Under the pieces are notes generated by a model. It was given only the letters and a program-made list of their open reading frames with translations, was not told the origin of the DNA and did not search any database. A stretch of 48,345 nucleotides of DNA, from the NCBI GenBank assembly GCA_040383485.1, contig JBEIDK010000008.1:1-48345 (forward strand). Direction: 5' to 3'. The position numbers and the translations under genes were made by a program. Below, in pieces: positions 18,187 to 26,015 of this stretch (position 1 is its first letter; each line of letters starts with the position of its first letter). The stretch is from JBEIDK01 sp040383485 (lineage in GTDB: Bacteria; Bacteroidota; Bacteroidia; UBA4408).

Positions 18187-18217
18187 AAAATAGCCTCGAA
18201 ATTTTCGGGGCTATTTT
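18187..18217. terminator. Intrinsic terminator shared by convergent genes
   Basis: Arms AAAATAGCCTCG (18187-18198) and CGGGGCTATTTT (18206-18217) pair with one G-T wobble around a 7-nt AT loop. The hairpin has an A tract on the left and a T tract on the right, so it can stop transcription from both sides. The stop codon of the minus-strand PLP enzyme lies inside it, at 18211-18213. Confidence 0.85.
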
Positions 18218-19110
18218 ACGTTAAATAATTTATCACTTATACTTCTATTTCCTTGCATTCCACCTGTATGAATTGCCAATATATTTGAACCAGATTTGAT
18301 ATTATTATTTCTTATTAAATCAAAAATGCCATACATCATTTTAGCAGTATAAATAAAGTCAAGCTCTATTTTTTGACGGTTTCTAAACAACTTAATAAAG
18401 TCAATCAACTCATCATTGTATTTAGCAAACCCTCCAAAATGATAATTGTAATTAATTTCAAAGTTTCTAGAATAATTTTCTAGTTGCCTTAAGGAACTAA
18501 ATAGTTCCTCATTAAGATAATCAGCCCCTTTAAGTGCTGAAAAGGCAATCACATTTTTTTCGAGATTTATTTTACTCAAAATTCCAGCTAATGTAGCAGT
18601 AGAACCAACAGGCAAACATATAATATTATGCATGTCCTCAATATATTCTACAATATCTGCGCAACCTTTAATGCCTAATAAATTGTTTCCACCTTCCGGA
18701 ATAATGTAACAAGGACCATATAAAGATTGCAAATTATTTAAATATTCTATGTTACTTTTTAACCTATATTCTTCTCTGCTAACAAATTCTAATTTCATCC
18801 CCCAATTCTTGCAATCTTGCAAGGTATAGTTTATGCATGCTAGCTTTTCTCCTCTAATGATACCAATACAATCTAAGTTATTTTGTTTACAAATATAGGC
18901 TGTTGCATGCAAATGATTTGAGTATGCTCCCCCAAATGTGAGTATTGTTTTTAACCCATTTTTTTTTGATTCTTCTATGTTAAGTTTCAACTTAAACCAT
19001 TTGTTACCACTAATCTCTTGATGAATTAAATCTAATCTAAGCATAGAAAGTTCAATCCCCTTCTTTTCAAGCAATTCGTCTTTAATTATTGAAGTGAGGA
19101 TTTTCATCAT
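18211..19110 (-). CDS. 1-aminocyclopropane-1-carboxylate deaminase / D-cysteine desulfhydrase family PLP enzyme
   Basis: 299 residues, fold-type II PLP enzyme. The PLP lysine is Lys37 in ISGNKWFKLK. Other motifs are LTFGGAYSNHLHATA (substrate and phosphate region), PEGGNNLLGIKG, LPVGSTATLAG (phosphate cup) and HTGGMQGN near the end. Family members deaminate ACC to 2-oxobutanoate or desulfhydrate D-cysteine; the sequence alone does not decide. It is shorter at the C-terminus than classical ACC deaminases (about 338 residues), which favours a D-cysteine-desulfhydrase-like or unassigned role. Two adjacent ATG codons are possible starts. It is monocistronic and convergent with the dehydrogenase gene. 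Confidence 0.85.
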   Translation of the reverse strand: MMKILTSIIKDELLEKKGIELSMLRLDLIHQEISGNKWFKLKLNIEESKKNGLKTILTFGGAYSNHLHATAYICKQNNLDCIGIIRGEKLACINYTLQDCKNWGMKLEFVSREEYRLKSNIEYLNNLQSLYGPCYIIPEGGNNLLGIKGCADIVEYIEDMHNIICLPVGSTATLAGILSKINLEKNVIAFSALKGADYLNEELFSSLRQLENYSRNFEINYNYHFGGFAKYNDELIDFIKLFRNRQKIELDFIYTAKMMYGIFDLIRNNNIKSGSNILAIHTGGMQGNRSISDKLFNVK

Positions 19111-19238
19111 TGATTATAATTAGAAATAAAAAGATTGTTTAAAAATTAAAATAAGCAAAGTAATAAATACGATTTGAGATTACATTGAAAATTAAAACTA
19201 TTCAACTTACTAATCCAAGAAAACAAATTGTTGATTTG

Positions 19239-19270
19239 TTGCTCTTTGATTGTGATTTTTTTTATCTTTG
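19239..19270 (+). promoter_or_regulatory. Bacteroidota promoter for tRNA-Leu
   Basis: TTG at 19239-19241, a 21-nt spacer and TATCTTTG at 19263-19270, which is an exact TAnnTTTG match. The tRNA begins 15 nt after the -7 box, so the primary transcript needs only a short 5' trim. clpS may be cotranscribed. Confidence 0.65.
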
Positions 19271-19285
19271 AGGCTGTAAAAAAAT

Positions 19286-19365
19286 GCCCAGCTGGCGAAA
19301 TTGGCAGACGCACCATCTTGAGGGGGTGGCGGGAAACTGTACCGGTTCGAATCCGGTGTTGGGCA
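19286..19365 (+). tRNA. tRNA-Leu (anticodon GAG)
   Basis: Acceptor arms GCCCAGC (19286-19292) and GTTGGGC (19358-19364) pair with one G-T. The anticodon stem is CCATC (19313-19317) with GGTGG, and the loop TTGAGGG puts GAG at 19320-19322. A long class II variable arm (around CGGGAAACTG) fits leucine. The T arm is ACCGG, TTCGAAT, CCGGT. The discriminator is A19365 and CCA is not encoded. It reads CUC/CUU codons. Confidence 0.95.
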
Positions 19366-19410
19366 CAAAACAAATAGGTAAAACTCTTGTTACAACAAAA
19401 AAATAATAAG

Positions 19411-19692
19411 ATGAGCAATAAAACAGAAACTGAAGTTCTAGAAATTGTTGAAGTAAAAGAAAAAATAAAAAAGGAATTAAATGTTGTGCTATATAACGAC
19501 GATGTAAACACATTTGACTTTGTAATTGATTCCTTAATTGATGTGTGCGACCACAATCCAATTCAGGCTGAACAATGTACAATTTTGGTGCATTTAAAAG
19601 GTAAATGCGAAGTTAAAAGAGGAAGTTTCACCGAACTTCGACCAATAAGAAATGCATTAACAGAGCGTGGTTTATCTGCAACTATTGAATAA
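19411..19692 (+). CDS. clpS: ATP-dependent Clp protease adaptor ClpS
   Basis: 93 residues from the ATG at 19411; an in-frame TTG at 19387 is not needed for the fold. ClpS delivers N-degron substrates to ClpAP. It contains the family core VVLYNDDVNTFDFVIDSLIDV, seen here as LYNDDVNTFDFV and then HLKGKCEVKRG. The Asn-Asp-Asp of the N-degron pocket is present. The C-terminal half (FTELRPIRNALTERGLSATI) matches the ClpA-contact region. It starts 45 bp after tRNA-Leu and may use the tRNA promoter. The N-terminal 20 residues are charged and poorly conserved, as usual. Confidence 0.93.
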   Translation: MSNKTETEVLEIVEVKEKIKKELNVVLYNDDVNTFDFVIDSLIDVCDHNPIQAEQCTILVHLKGKCEVKRGSFTELRPIRNALTERGLSATIE

Positions 19693-19813
19693 AAAATTAT
19701 TGACATAATTCGCTACTTTTTCTAGAAAAATAATTCTTTATTAACATTCATATTTTTTTAGGCTTCGCAATTATTTGATAGTATTATTACATTCGCATCA
19801 AATAAAATAAATC

Positions 19814-21049
19814 ATGCAAAGTTGGATAGAATATAACTCGAATTGCGATTTTACAATCTATAATATTCCTTTTGGAATTGCAAAGTCAAATACTGAACAA
19901 TACTTCGCTGCAACTGCCATTGGCGAATATTGTGTTGATTTAAACGTTTTAAATAATCTAGGAATATTTAATGACTTAAATTTACCTGAAACAATTTTTA
20001 CTAATAAAACCTTGAATGATTTTATTGGCTTAGGAAAAGAAACTACTAATAAAGTTAGACTCCGACTACAAGAAGTTTTCGAAAAAAATTATGGGAATCA
20101 AGAGCTGATTAAAAAAAGTTTCCATGATTTAAAGGATGTAAAAATGTGTATGCCCGTAAATGTTCCTAATTATACGGATTTTTATAGCAGTATTGATCAT
20201 GCAATAAATATTGGAACAATGATTAGAGACCCTAAAAATGCATTATCTCCAAACTGGTTGCACATTCCAATAGGCTATCATGGAAGGGCTTCTTCAATAA
20301 CAATTTCAGGTACAAATTTTCACAGACCTAAAGGCCAATCAAAACCTGCAGATGCAGAACTGCCTAGTTTTGGACCTTCTAAAATGCTAGATATTGAGTT
20401 GGAGATGGCATTTATTGTAGGTAAAAATACCAATTTAGGTGAATCAATATCGACTCATCAAACTGACGATTATATTTTTGGATTTGTAATGTTTAATGAT
20501 TGGAGTGCTCGTGATTTGCAAACTTGGGAATATGTTCCGTTAGGTCCTTTTTTAGCAAAGAATTTTTGCTCTACTATTTCTCCATGGATTGTAACTCTTG
20601 AAGCATTAGAGCCATTCAGAGTAAAGGGTGTTGACCAAAATCCAGTGCCCCTCCCCTATCTTCAATTTAAAGGCAATCAAAATATTGATATTAACTTGGA
20701 TGTATATATTAAACCTGAAAATTCGACAGAAACATTAGTTTCTAAAAGCAACTATAAGCATATGTATTGGAATATGAGTCAGCAATTAGCGCATCATTCT
20801 AGTAATGGTTGTAACATGCAAGTAGGTGATATGTATGCTAGTGGAACAATAAGCGGCCCTAATCCGGAAAGTTATGGCTCAATGATGGAGCTAACATGGC
20901 GCGGAACAAAGCCTATAAAAATGAATGATGGCAGTGAGAGAAAATTTATTAATGATAATGACACTGTAACTTTTAGAGGCTATGCAGCAAAAGATGGAAT
21001 ACGTGTTGGTTTTGGTGAATGCATTGCCACTGTATTGCCAAGTATTTAG
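19814..21049 (+). CDS. fahA: Fumarylacetoacetase
   Basis: 411 residues, full length for the family. It hydrolyses 4-fumarylacetoacetate to fumarate and acetoacetate, the last step of tyrosine and phenylalanine catabolism. Visible are YTDFYSSIDHAINIG (metal Asp122, catalytic His129), WLHIPIGYHGRASS, LDIELEMAFIVG (metal Glu195/Glu197) and FNDWSARDLQTWEYVPLGPF (metal Asp229). The C-terminus carries GDMYASGTISGP and the GFGEC region. It has no other aromatic-catabolism neighbours in the window. Upstream is a 121 bp AT-rich spacer. Confidence 0.96.
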   Translation: MQSWIEYNSNCDFTIYNIPFGIAKSNTEQYFAATAIGEYCVDLNVLNNLGIFNDLNLPETIFTNKTLNDFIGLGKETTNKVRLRLQEVFEKNYGNQELIKKSFHDLKDVKMCMPVNVPNYTDFYSSIDHAINIGTMIRDPKNALSPNWLHIPIGYHGRASSITISGTNFHRPKGQSKPADAELPSFGPSKMLDIELEMAFIVGKNTNLGESISTHQTDDYIFGFVMFNDWSARDLQTWEYVPLGPFLAKNFCSTISPWIVTLEALEPFRVKGVDQNPVPLPYLQFKGNQNIDINLDVYIKPENSTETLVSKSNYKHMYWNMSQQLAHHSSNGCNMQVGDMYASGTISGPNPESYGSMMELTWRGTKPIKMNDGSERKFINDNDTVTFRGYAAKDGIRVGFGECIATVLPSI

Positions 21050-21127
21050 TGTCACTTAAAATACTTTAATTTAATTTTATAATATTCTAAGAAACCTAGA
21101 AAGAATTAATTAATAACTCACATATAA

Positions 21128-22294
21128 TTGATAAAATTTGAGATTAAATTAAAAAATGCCTTGGCTGTTATAGAATCATATAATGGTTCGGAGCCGCTGC
21201 ATCATTTTTTATCGAACTACTACAAGCGCCATAAACAGATGGGCGGCCGAGATAGGAAGTTTTGCAGCGAAGTGGTATATGCCTATTACCGATTAGGTAA
21301 TTCGCTAACAAATATCGACATCATTGATAAAATTTATGTAGCCCTATATTTATTTAATCAGGCTGAAAGTCAAGATATTTTTAAAGAAAAGTTTGAGTCT
21401 TTCTATGAAACTTATTTAAATCATTTCAATGAAAAAATTTATCTTGTGAAACTAAAATTTCCAAGTTTTAAAATTGAGGAAATCTTTCCAGTAAATAAAT
21501 CTATTTCCCATTTATTAGATTCAAATAAGGTTTACGAATCAATATTTTGTCAGCCAAATACCTTTATAAGAGTATTAAAAAGTGAAATGCCAAACTACAT
21601 TGAACTTTTAGTTGATAAGGATATTCCTTTTAAAATTTTTTCTGAAACATGTATTGGCTTTGAGCCAAGAATCAAACTTCAAGAAGTATTTGATAGTAAT
21701 TATAATTTCGAGGTTCAAGACTTTTCCTCACAGCGCACACTAGAATTTATGCAACCATTGCCTCATGATTATTGGTTAGATTGTTGTGCAGCATCAGGTG
21801 GAAAATCATTATTACTTCATAGCAAGGAACCAACAGTAAAAATTTTAGCAACAGATATTAGAAATTCAACAATTGAAAATCTAAAAAAAAGATTTGAAAA
21901 AAATCAGATTGAAAACTATTCGACATTAGTTTTAGACATTTCGAAAAAAAACGAAATATTAGGTCATCAATTATTTGATGGTATTATTGCTGATGTACCT
22001 TGTACAGGAAGTGGTACATGGGCAAGAAATCCTGAAAACTTAACATTTTTCGATGCAGAAAAAATAAATGAATTTAGTAATTTACAATACTCAATAATTC
22101 AGAATGTTATACAATATTTAAAAAAAGGTAAAACGCTTATCTACATTACTTGCTCTGTTTACAAGGAAGAGAACGAAATGGTTGCTGAAAAAATAGAGAA
22201 AGAATTAAATATGACATTAAAATCAATTAAGTATATAGAAGGTTTTAATTATAATTCAGATACAATGTTTTGCGCTGTTTTTAGCAAGAATTAA
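21128..22294 (+). CDS. RsmB/NOP-family rRNA cytosine-C5 methyltransferase
   Basis: 388 residues. SAM-dependent m5C methyltransferase fold: motif I LDCCAASGGKS (~218-228), motif IV ADVPCTGSGTWARNPE with the PC catalytic Cys, and motif VI YITCSVYKEENE with the TC Cys. An N-terminal NusB-like helical region contains MGGRDRKF. The start is a TTG at 21128, directly after an in-frame TAA; the first in-frame ATG is codon 38 and would remove part of the N-terminal domain. The last 115 bp are nearly identical to a second copy at 25891-26004, and the final codons differ (FSKN here, FIKN in the other copy). The exact rRNA target is not known. Confidence 0.9.
   Translation: MIKFEIKLKNALAVIESYNGSEPLHHFLSNYYKRHKQMGGRDRKFCSEVVYAYYRLGNSLTNIDIIDKIYVALYLFNQAESQDIFKEKFESFYETYLNHFNEKIYLVKLKFPSFKIEEIFPVNKSISHLLDSNKVYESIFCQPNTFIRVLKSEMPNYIELLVDKDIPFKIFSETCIGFEPRIKLQEVFDSNYNFEVQDFSSQRTLEFMQPLPHDYWLDCCAASGGKSLLLHSKEPTVKILATDIRNSTIENLKKRFEKNQIENYSTLVLDISKKNEILGHQLFDGIIADVPCTGSGTWARNPENLTFFDAEKINEFSNLQYSIIQNVIQYLKKGKTLIYITCSVYKEENEMVAEKIEKELNMTLKSIKYIEGFNYNSDTMFCAVFSKN
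22169..22283 (+). repeat. 115-bp direct repeat, copy 1 (3' end of the methyltransferase gene)
   Basis: Matches 25891-26004 with one 1-nt gap (a T missing in the A run of the other copy) and one substitution. Identity starts at GAGAACGAAATGG and stops at GCTGTTTTTA, just before the stop codon. The copies are 3,722 bp apart and in the same orientation. Confidence 0.95.
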
Positions 22295-22383
22295 AGCTAA
22301 CGTCACATTTATCTATTTCCCCTAATGAAGCATATTTTCTTGTCTAAGTTGAGGAGAAAAATCTTTTTATAGAGATAATTGAA

Positions 22384-22403
22384 ATAGTAAATTTGTTTAC
22401 TAT
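22384..22403. terminator. Weak AT hairpin, possible terminator
   Basis: Arms ATAGTAAA and TTTACTAT form a perfect 8-bp stem with a 4-nt loop. A run of six T follows after 4 nt. It lies between the methyltransferase stop and the convergent T9SS cargo gene. The stem has only one G-C pair per arm, so termination would be inefficient. Confidence 0.35.
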
Positions 22404-22442
22404 ATGCTTTTTTGTTTAGAATCTCTCTTGTTTTATCAGGTT

Positions 22443-23948
22443 TTAATGCTGAATTAGAATCTTACCATGTATGGTAGTTTTGTCCAATAAAGTAATATGA
22501 TAAAAGTAAATACCAGTTTTATAATTGCTAATTGATAAGTGGTAATTATCGATGGAATTGCCATTTATATTGTCAATTACTTGACCATGAACATTAGAAA
22601 TTTCTATTTTGTTTATTGTTTCATTGCTTTCAAAATTTATATAATCATTAGCGGGGTTAGGGTAAACATTCAAAGCTTCCTCCCTTTCAAAACTTTCCTC
22701 TTTTATACCCACAGGAGTACAAAACTCATCAATACAACCATTGCTATCTACTCGCATGAGCCAAGCATCCCAACTACCGGGTATGTTGGGACCTTGTACA
22801 CTGCCACAAACAGTAAAGCCACCATCATCATTTTGCACCCAACCGCTTGGATACATGTGTGCATCATCGCGGCTATACCGCTTCATCCAAAGGCTATCGC
22901 CATTGGCAGTTGTTTTTAATATAAAAAACTTTAGTTTTGAACTGCTTGCTGCATAGTTGTTTTCGGCGGGATTGCGCCCATCACCATAAAAATACAAATT
23001 ACCTTGAGCATCGTTAAAAATTTCATTTCTTAATGCAAATTCCCATAAACTGTTATTTAAATATTCTTTTTCCCATAACTTTAAACCATTACTACTATAT
23101 TTTACAATATAACCAGCACCACTATATTGCAAAAGTATATTTTGAAAAGCCTTTTGACCACTCATTATGTAATCTCCGTTTGGAAAAACTTTATTAATAT
23201 ACTGTGAATCATTCAAATGCCTTACATTGCTGGTATCGCCATTTTCGCTTAAATTACATAAATAAGAATGCCATTGATTGGTTTGGTTATATTCATAACC
23301 TGATAAGTATAGCTTATTATTAGCAGCTTTTAAATTAACTCCACTTGAATACTTATATGCGCTATTTATTAATTTTTGCCAAATAATATTTCCTAAAGTA
23401 TCTAGTTTTATTAAAATTGTTTTCTCGCTTGCAATACCATTAATGACATTCGATTTGTAACCAGTGCAATATATATAATCATTGAAATGAATTATAGAAT
23501 AAGGGTAACATTGTCCATTATATGCTGTATCGGGTATTAAAATTGTTTTAACTGTATCTTTATTTATATTGAATATATAAACTAAGCCCCTGGCTCTAAA
23601 AGTAGTAGAATCTACCTTTGCCCAAGTACTCCCAAATGTATAATATTTGTTGTTGAAGCTAATAATACTTGATGAAAAAAAGTATGGTTTAATAGAGTCT
23701 TTAATGACCATTCCATAATTTAAATTTGAATTATTACTTTCATCAGTTTCAATTAACGCTGCTTGATTTGGATTTGGGTTTAGCGCAATATAAGATGAGA
23801 TGATATACCCATTATCTTTTTTTAAAATACCTCTAAATCCATTACTTAAATTAGCCGTATCAGTATAAAAATTAAATTGATTTTGGGCTTTTGTGCAATT
23901 GGCAATACAAATTTGTATTGCCAACGCACATAAAATTAACCTCATCAT
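22443..23948 (-). CDS. T9SS-exported beta-propeller-like protein, type A sorting domain (paralogue 2)
   Basis: 501 residues. It has a signal peptide (~1-21, ending CTKAQ), then a body rich in short beta-strand repeats such as GNIIWQKLINSAYKYSSG, LKLWEKEYLNN and GDSLWMKRYSRDD, typical of kelch- or delta-60-like propellers. A Cys pair in VDSNGCIDEFC comes just before the sorting domain. The end is a Por_Secre_tail (type A) domain (~425-501, with LNVYPNPANDYINF and GIYFYHI). T9SS would release it or attach it to the surface. Its start overlaps the stop of the upstream paralogue by 4 bp. Function is unknown; no catalytic motif is seen. Confidence 0.85.
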   Translation of the reverse strand: MMRLILCALAIQICIANCTKAQNQFNFYTDTANLSNGFRGILKKDNGYIISSYIALNPNPNQAALIETDESNNSNLNYGMVIKDSIKPYFFSSSIISFNNKYYTFGSTWAKVDSTTFRARGLVYIFNINKDTVKTILIPDTAYNGQCYPYSIIHFNDYIYCTGYKSNVINGIASEKTILIKLDTLGNIIWQKLINSAYKYSSGVNLKAANNKLYLSGYEYNQTNQWHSYLCNLSENGDTSNVRHLNDSQYINKVFPNGDYIMSGQKAFQNILLQYSGAGYIVKYSSNGLKLWEKEYLNNSLWEFALRNEIFNDAQGNLYFYGDGRNPAENNYAASSSKLKFFILKTTANGDSLWMKRYSRDDAHMYPSGWVQNDDGGFTVCGSVQGPNIPGSWDAWLMRVDSNGCIDEFCTPVGIKEESFEREEALNVYPNPANDYINFESNETINKIEISNVHGQVIDNINGNSIDNYHLSISNYKTGIYFYHITLLDKTTIHGKILIQH

Positions 23949-25525
23949 TGAGTAACAATTAGTCGTTTATATATTACTGAACTGTCTTCTAAATAAACTC
24001 TAATAAAATAAACACCATTTGATAAATGATGAACATCAATTAAGTTATTTTTTACATAATTATTTAAATTTATTATCTCTTTACCTAAAGTATTACTAAT
24101 AATTATTTTTTCTATTTTACCATCAAAATCAATTCTAAAATTATCATGCGTTGGATTTGGATAAACATTAAAAATTCCAAATTTGTTTTCAGTATTTGAT
24201 TCCTCCTCTATAGCAGTAGGGCCACAAAGCGTATTTACACACATATTGCTATCTAATTTTAATAGCCAAATGTCATTTACATCATTTACATTACCGTTGT
24301 AATAAATATCTCCTAATAATACATAACCTCCATCAGGTGTTGCATCCCAACTATTAAAAAAACACTTTGCATTCTCACGAGGGCAATAGTAGTTGTGCGC
24401 ATCAACAATATTTAAGTCTTGGTCTATTTCTTTGATGGTAGGTACATAATTAATAGCGTTAGTGCTTGAATTTCCAAAAGTTACTATATTACCATTACCT
24501 TTTTGCCTTGGTTCATAGTTTTTTATATCAGTATTAAAAAGCATTGCATTTGAATGGTTTTTTTGTTTAATAATTATTCCATATTGATTTAGAATTGCAA
24601 AATACTCGTAACCCTTTGTTGATAATGAGTTGCCAGAAGTACCAGTAATAAAAATATTATGGTTTGTTAATTCGCAAATACCTAAAATGGTATTATTTGT
24701 ATGCTTATCGCCCCATAAATCAATTATTGTATCGCTCCAAGCTTTTGTCCAGAGCAATGTTAAGGCAGAGTCGTATTTTTGTAAAAAAAATCGGGGGTAG
24801 GTATAAATTACATCATTAGTATCTTGTATGCCAATTTGGTAATAGCCGCCCGCTAAAAAACCACTATCAAAAGTAGGGGTAAATACATTATACTTATATA
24901 AATTTAAGCCAACTCCATACTGAGCAGTATCTAAAATTGTTAAATTAGTATCAGTAAGCAACAAATAAAGGTCATGTGATTTATAATTTGAAACTGGGCG
25001 AAACTCCTTATCACCAATTTGTACAATTGTTTTATTTTTTAAAATAATATTGCCATAAAAAAGCGTTCGGTTTACAGAATCTGTTATCTGTTTGCCAATA
25101 ATTGAATCACCGCTTAATTTTAGCTTATACATGTATCCGCCAGAAATGTAATGAAATAAGTTATTTACTATACTTAAACTATCATATGCTAAAGTATGGT
25201 AGATTGAATTAAATAAAATGCTAAAAGGATTTATGTAGCTCTGATAATATCTAAAATTTGGTTTTATTTGAGTTCTTAGTAAAGAGAAAGCACTGTTGAA
25301 ATTATGAATATCATTTCTAGTATCTGGAAGTTGAATATAGCCTTTTTTTAATATAGACCCTGAAGAGATATAGAAACTATTATTATAAAATTTAACAACG
25401 CCACCAAAATTTTGAAGTGTATCAAAGTCTTTTACAATATTTAAATAGCTTTGTGCAATCATTTTATTCGCACAAACAAAAATACACAATACTGCCAAAA
25501 TTTTTAAATATCTCATTATTTTCAA
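23945..25525 (-). CDS. T9SS-exported beta-propeller-like protein, type A sorting domain (paralogue 1)
   Basis: 526 residues. Signal peptide ~1-24 (ending KMIAQ). The middle has propeller-like strands (ALTLLWTKAWSDTI, GGYVLLGDIYYNG, DIWLLKLDSNMC). The sorting domain begins near residue 450 with FGIFNVYPNPTHDNFRI and ends in a GVYFIRVY strand and VIYKRLIV. The segment before it (LKLDSNMCVNTLCGPTAIEEES) aligns residue by residue with that of the downstream gene, showing that the two are diverged tandem paralogues. They form one transcription unit. Both lie inside the region bounded by the duplicated methyltransferase end. No function can be assigned beyond secretion. Confidence 0.85.
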   Translation of the reverse strand: MKIMRYLKILAVLCIFVCANKMIAQSYLNIVKDFDTLQNFGGVVKFYNNSFYISSGSILKKGYIQLPDTRNDIHNFNSAFSLLRTQIKPNFRYYQSYINPFSILFNSIYHTLAYDSLSIVNNLFHYISGGYMYKLKLSGDSIIGKQITDSVNRTLFYGNIILKNKTIVQIGDKEFRPVSNYKSHDLYLLLTDTNLTILDTAQYGVGLNLYKYNVFTPTFDSGFLAGGYYQIGIQDTNDVIYTYPRFFLQKYDSALTLLWTKAWSDTIIDLWGDKHTNNTILGICELTNHNIFITGTSGNSLSTKGYEYFAILNQYGIIIKQKNHSNAMLFNTDIKNYEPRQKGNGNIVTFGNSSTNAINYVPTIKEIDQDLNIVDAHNYYCPRENAKCFFNSWDATPDGGYVLLGDIYYNGNVNDVNDIWLLKLDSNMCVNTLCGPTAIEEESNTENKFGIFNVYPNPTHDNFRIDFDGKIEKIIISNTLGKEIINLNNYVKNNLIDVHHLSNGVYFIRVYLEDSSVIYKRLIVTQ

Positions 25526-25553
25526 AAATTAAAAAAGCAAAATTGGCATAGCC

Positions 25554-25625
25554 CAGTTCCTCGTAGTTTGTTTCTCATAATATTGTAAGTTGTGCATAGT
25601 CTCCAGACTATGCACTATTAAACAT
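25554..25625 (+). repeat. Interspersed palindromic repeat, copy 1
   Basis: Box CAGTTCCTCGTAGTTTG (25554-25570), a ~21-nt spacer, then a perfect 10-bp hairpin (arm GTGCATAGTC at 25592-25601, other arm 25606-25615, loop TCCA) followed by TATTAAAC. Related copies occur at 25832-25890 (inverted) and 47976-48050. Confidence 0.75.
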
Positions 25626-25831
25626 TTTTCTCCAGAAAAATAATTATCAAATTAACTCCGTTGAGGGCTTTGCCGTTCCTTTGCAACATTTAGCACTTTA
25701 ATTTTTTTAAGTTTCACAAACATAATGTTTAAAAGGAATTTTTTATTGTCAATTATCAATTTGTAATTAGTAATTTTTTTATTTAATTCTGTTAAACATA
25801 TCACAGAAGATGCTGCTTGCGCGATTGGAAA

Positions 25832-25890
25832 TTGACGTTTAGCAGCGCATAGTTTGGAAACTAGTCGCAACAACAAACTACCCGCAACGG
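25832..25890 (-). repeat. Interspersed palindromic repeat, copy 2 (inverted)
   Basis: Read on the minus strand: GGTAGTTTGTTG, then TAGTTTCCAAACTATGCGC, then TGCTAAACGTCAA. This aligns with copy 1, which has TAGTCTCCAGACTATGCAC and then TATTAAAC. Paired changes (T/A for C/G) keep the hairpin. The copy ends exactly where the duplicated methyltransferase fragment begins at 25891. Confidence 0.7.
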
Positions 25891-26015
25891 GAGAACGAAA
25901 TGGTTGCTGAAAAAAAGAGAAAGAATTAAAAATGACATTAAAATCAATTAAGTATATAGAAGGTTTTAATTATAATTCAGATACAATGTTTTGCGCTGTT
26001 TTTATTAAAAACTAG
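25891..26015 (+). pseudogene. 3' remnant of the RsmB/NOP-family methyltransferase gene (direct repeat copy 2)
   Basis: 114 bp matching 22169-22283, then diverged codons ATT AAA AAC TAG, equivalent to the AGC AAG AAT TAA of the intact gene. A 1-nt deletion in the A run shifts the frame so that the fragment stops after about 12 codons. The stop at 26013-26015 overlaps the DUF58 stop on the other strand, which suggests this is the original chromosomal gene end, stranded by an insertion. Confidence 0.85.

Larger units (their letters stand above)
22284..25890. mobile_element. Putative inserted segment carrying two T9SS cargo genes
   Basis: The segment is bounded by the 115-bp direct repeats of the methyltransferase 3' end. 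The right-hand repeat still overlaps the stop of the convergent DUF58 gene, as an undisturbed gene end would. Removing this segment and one repeat would give a clean methyltransferase/DUF58 convergent pair. It holds two minus-strand T9SS cargo genes and a palindrome-rich spacer, but no integrase or transposase. It could be a relic of a larger element or the result of a non-homologous duplication. Confidence 0.5.
25526..25890. other. Non-coding, palindrome-rich spacer
   Basis: No credible gene. The region holds two inverted copies of a palindromic repeat (25554-25625 and 25832-25890). Between them is AT-rich sequence with mixed GC-richer scraps such as GAGGGCTTTGCCGTTCC. The base texture differs from the flanking genes. 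A minus-strand frame of 74 codons is present but lacks protein-like features. Confidence 0.7.

Noticed and set aside
19146..19582. Minus-strand ORFs across the tRNA-Leu gene
   Set aside because: They run through the tRNA and antisense to clpS and have no protein features.
25652..25876. 74-codon minus-strand ORF in the spacer
   Set aside because: It starts inside palindromic repeat copy 2, has no family resemblance, and lies in sequence that looks non-coding.
22284..25890. Complete insertion sequence or integrative element
   Set aside because: No transposase, integrase or terminal inverted repeats at both ends; only the direct gene-end duplication and a one-sided palindromic repeat support an insertion.
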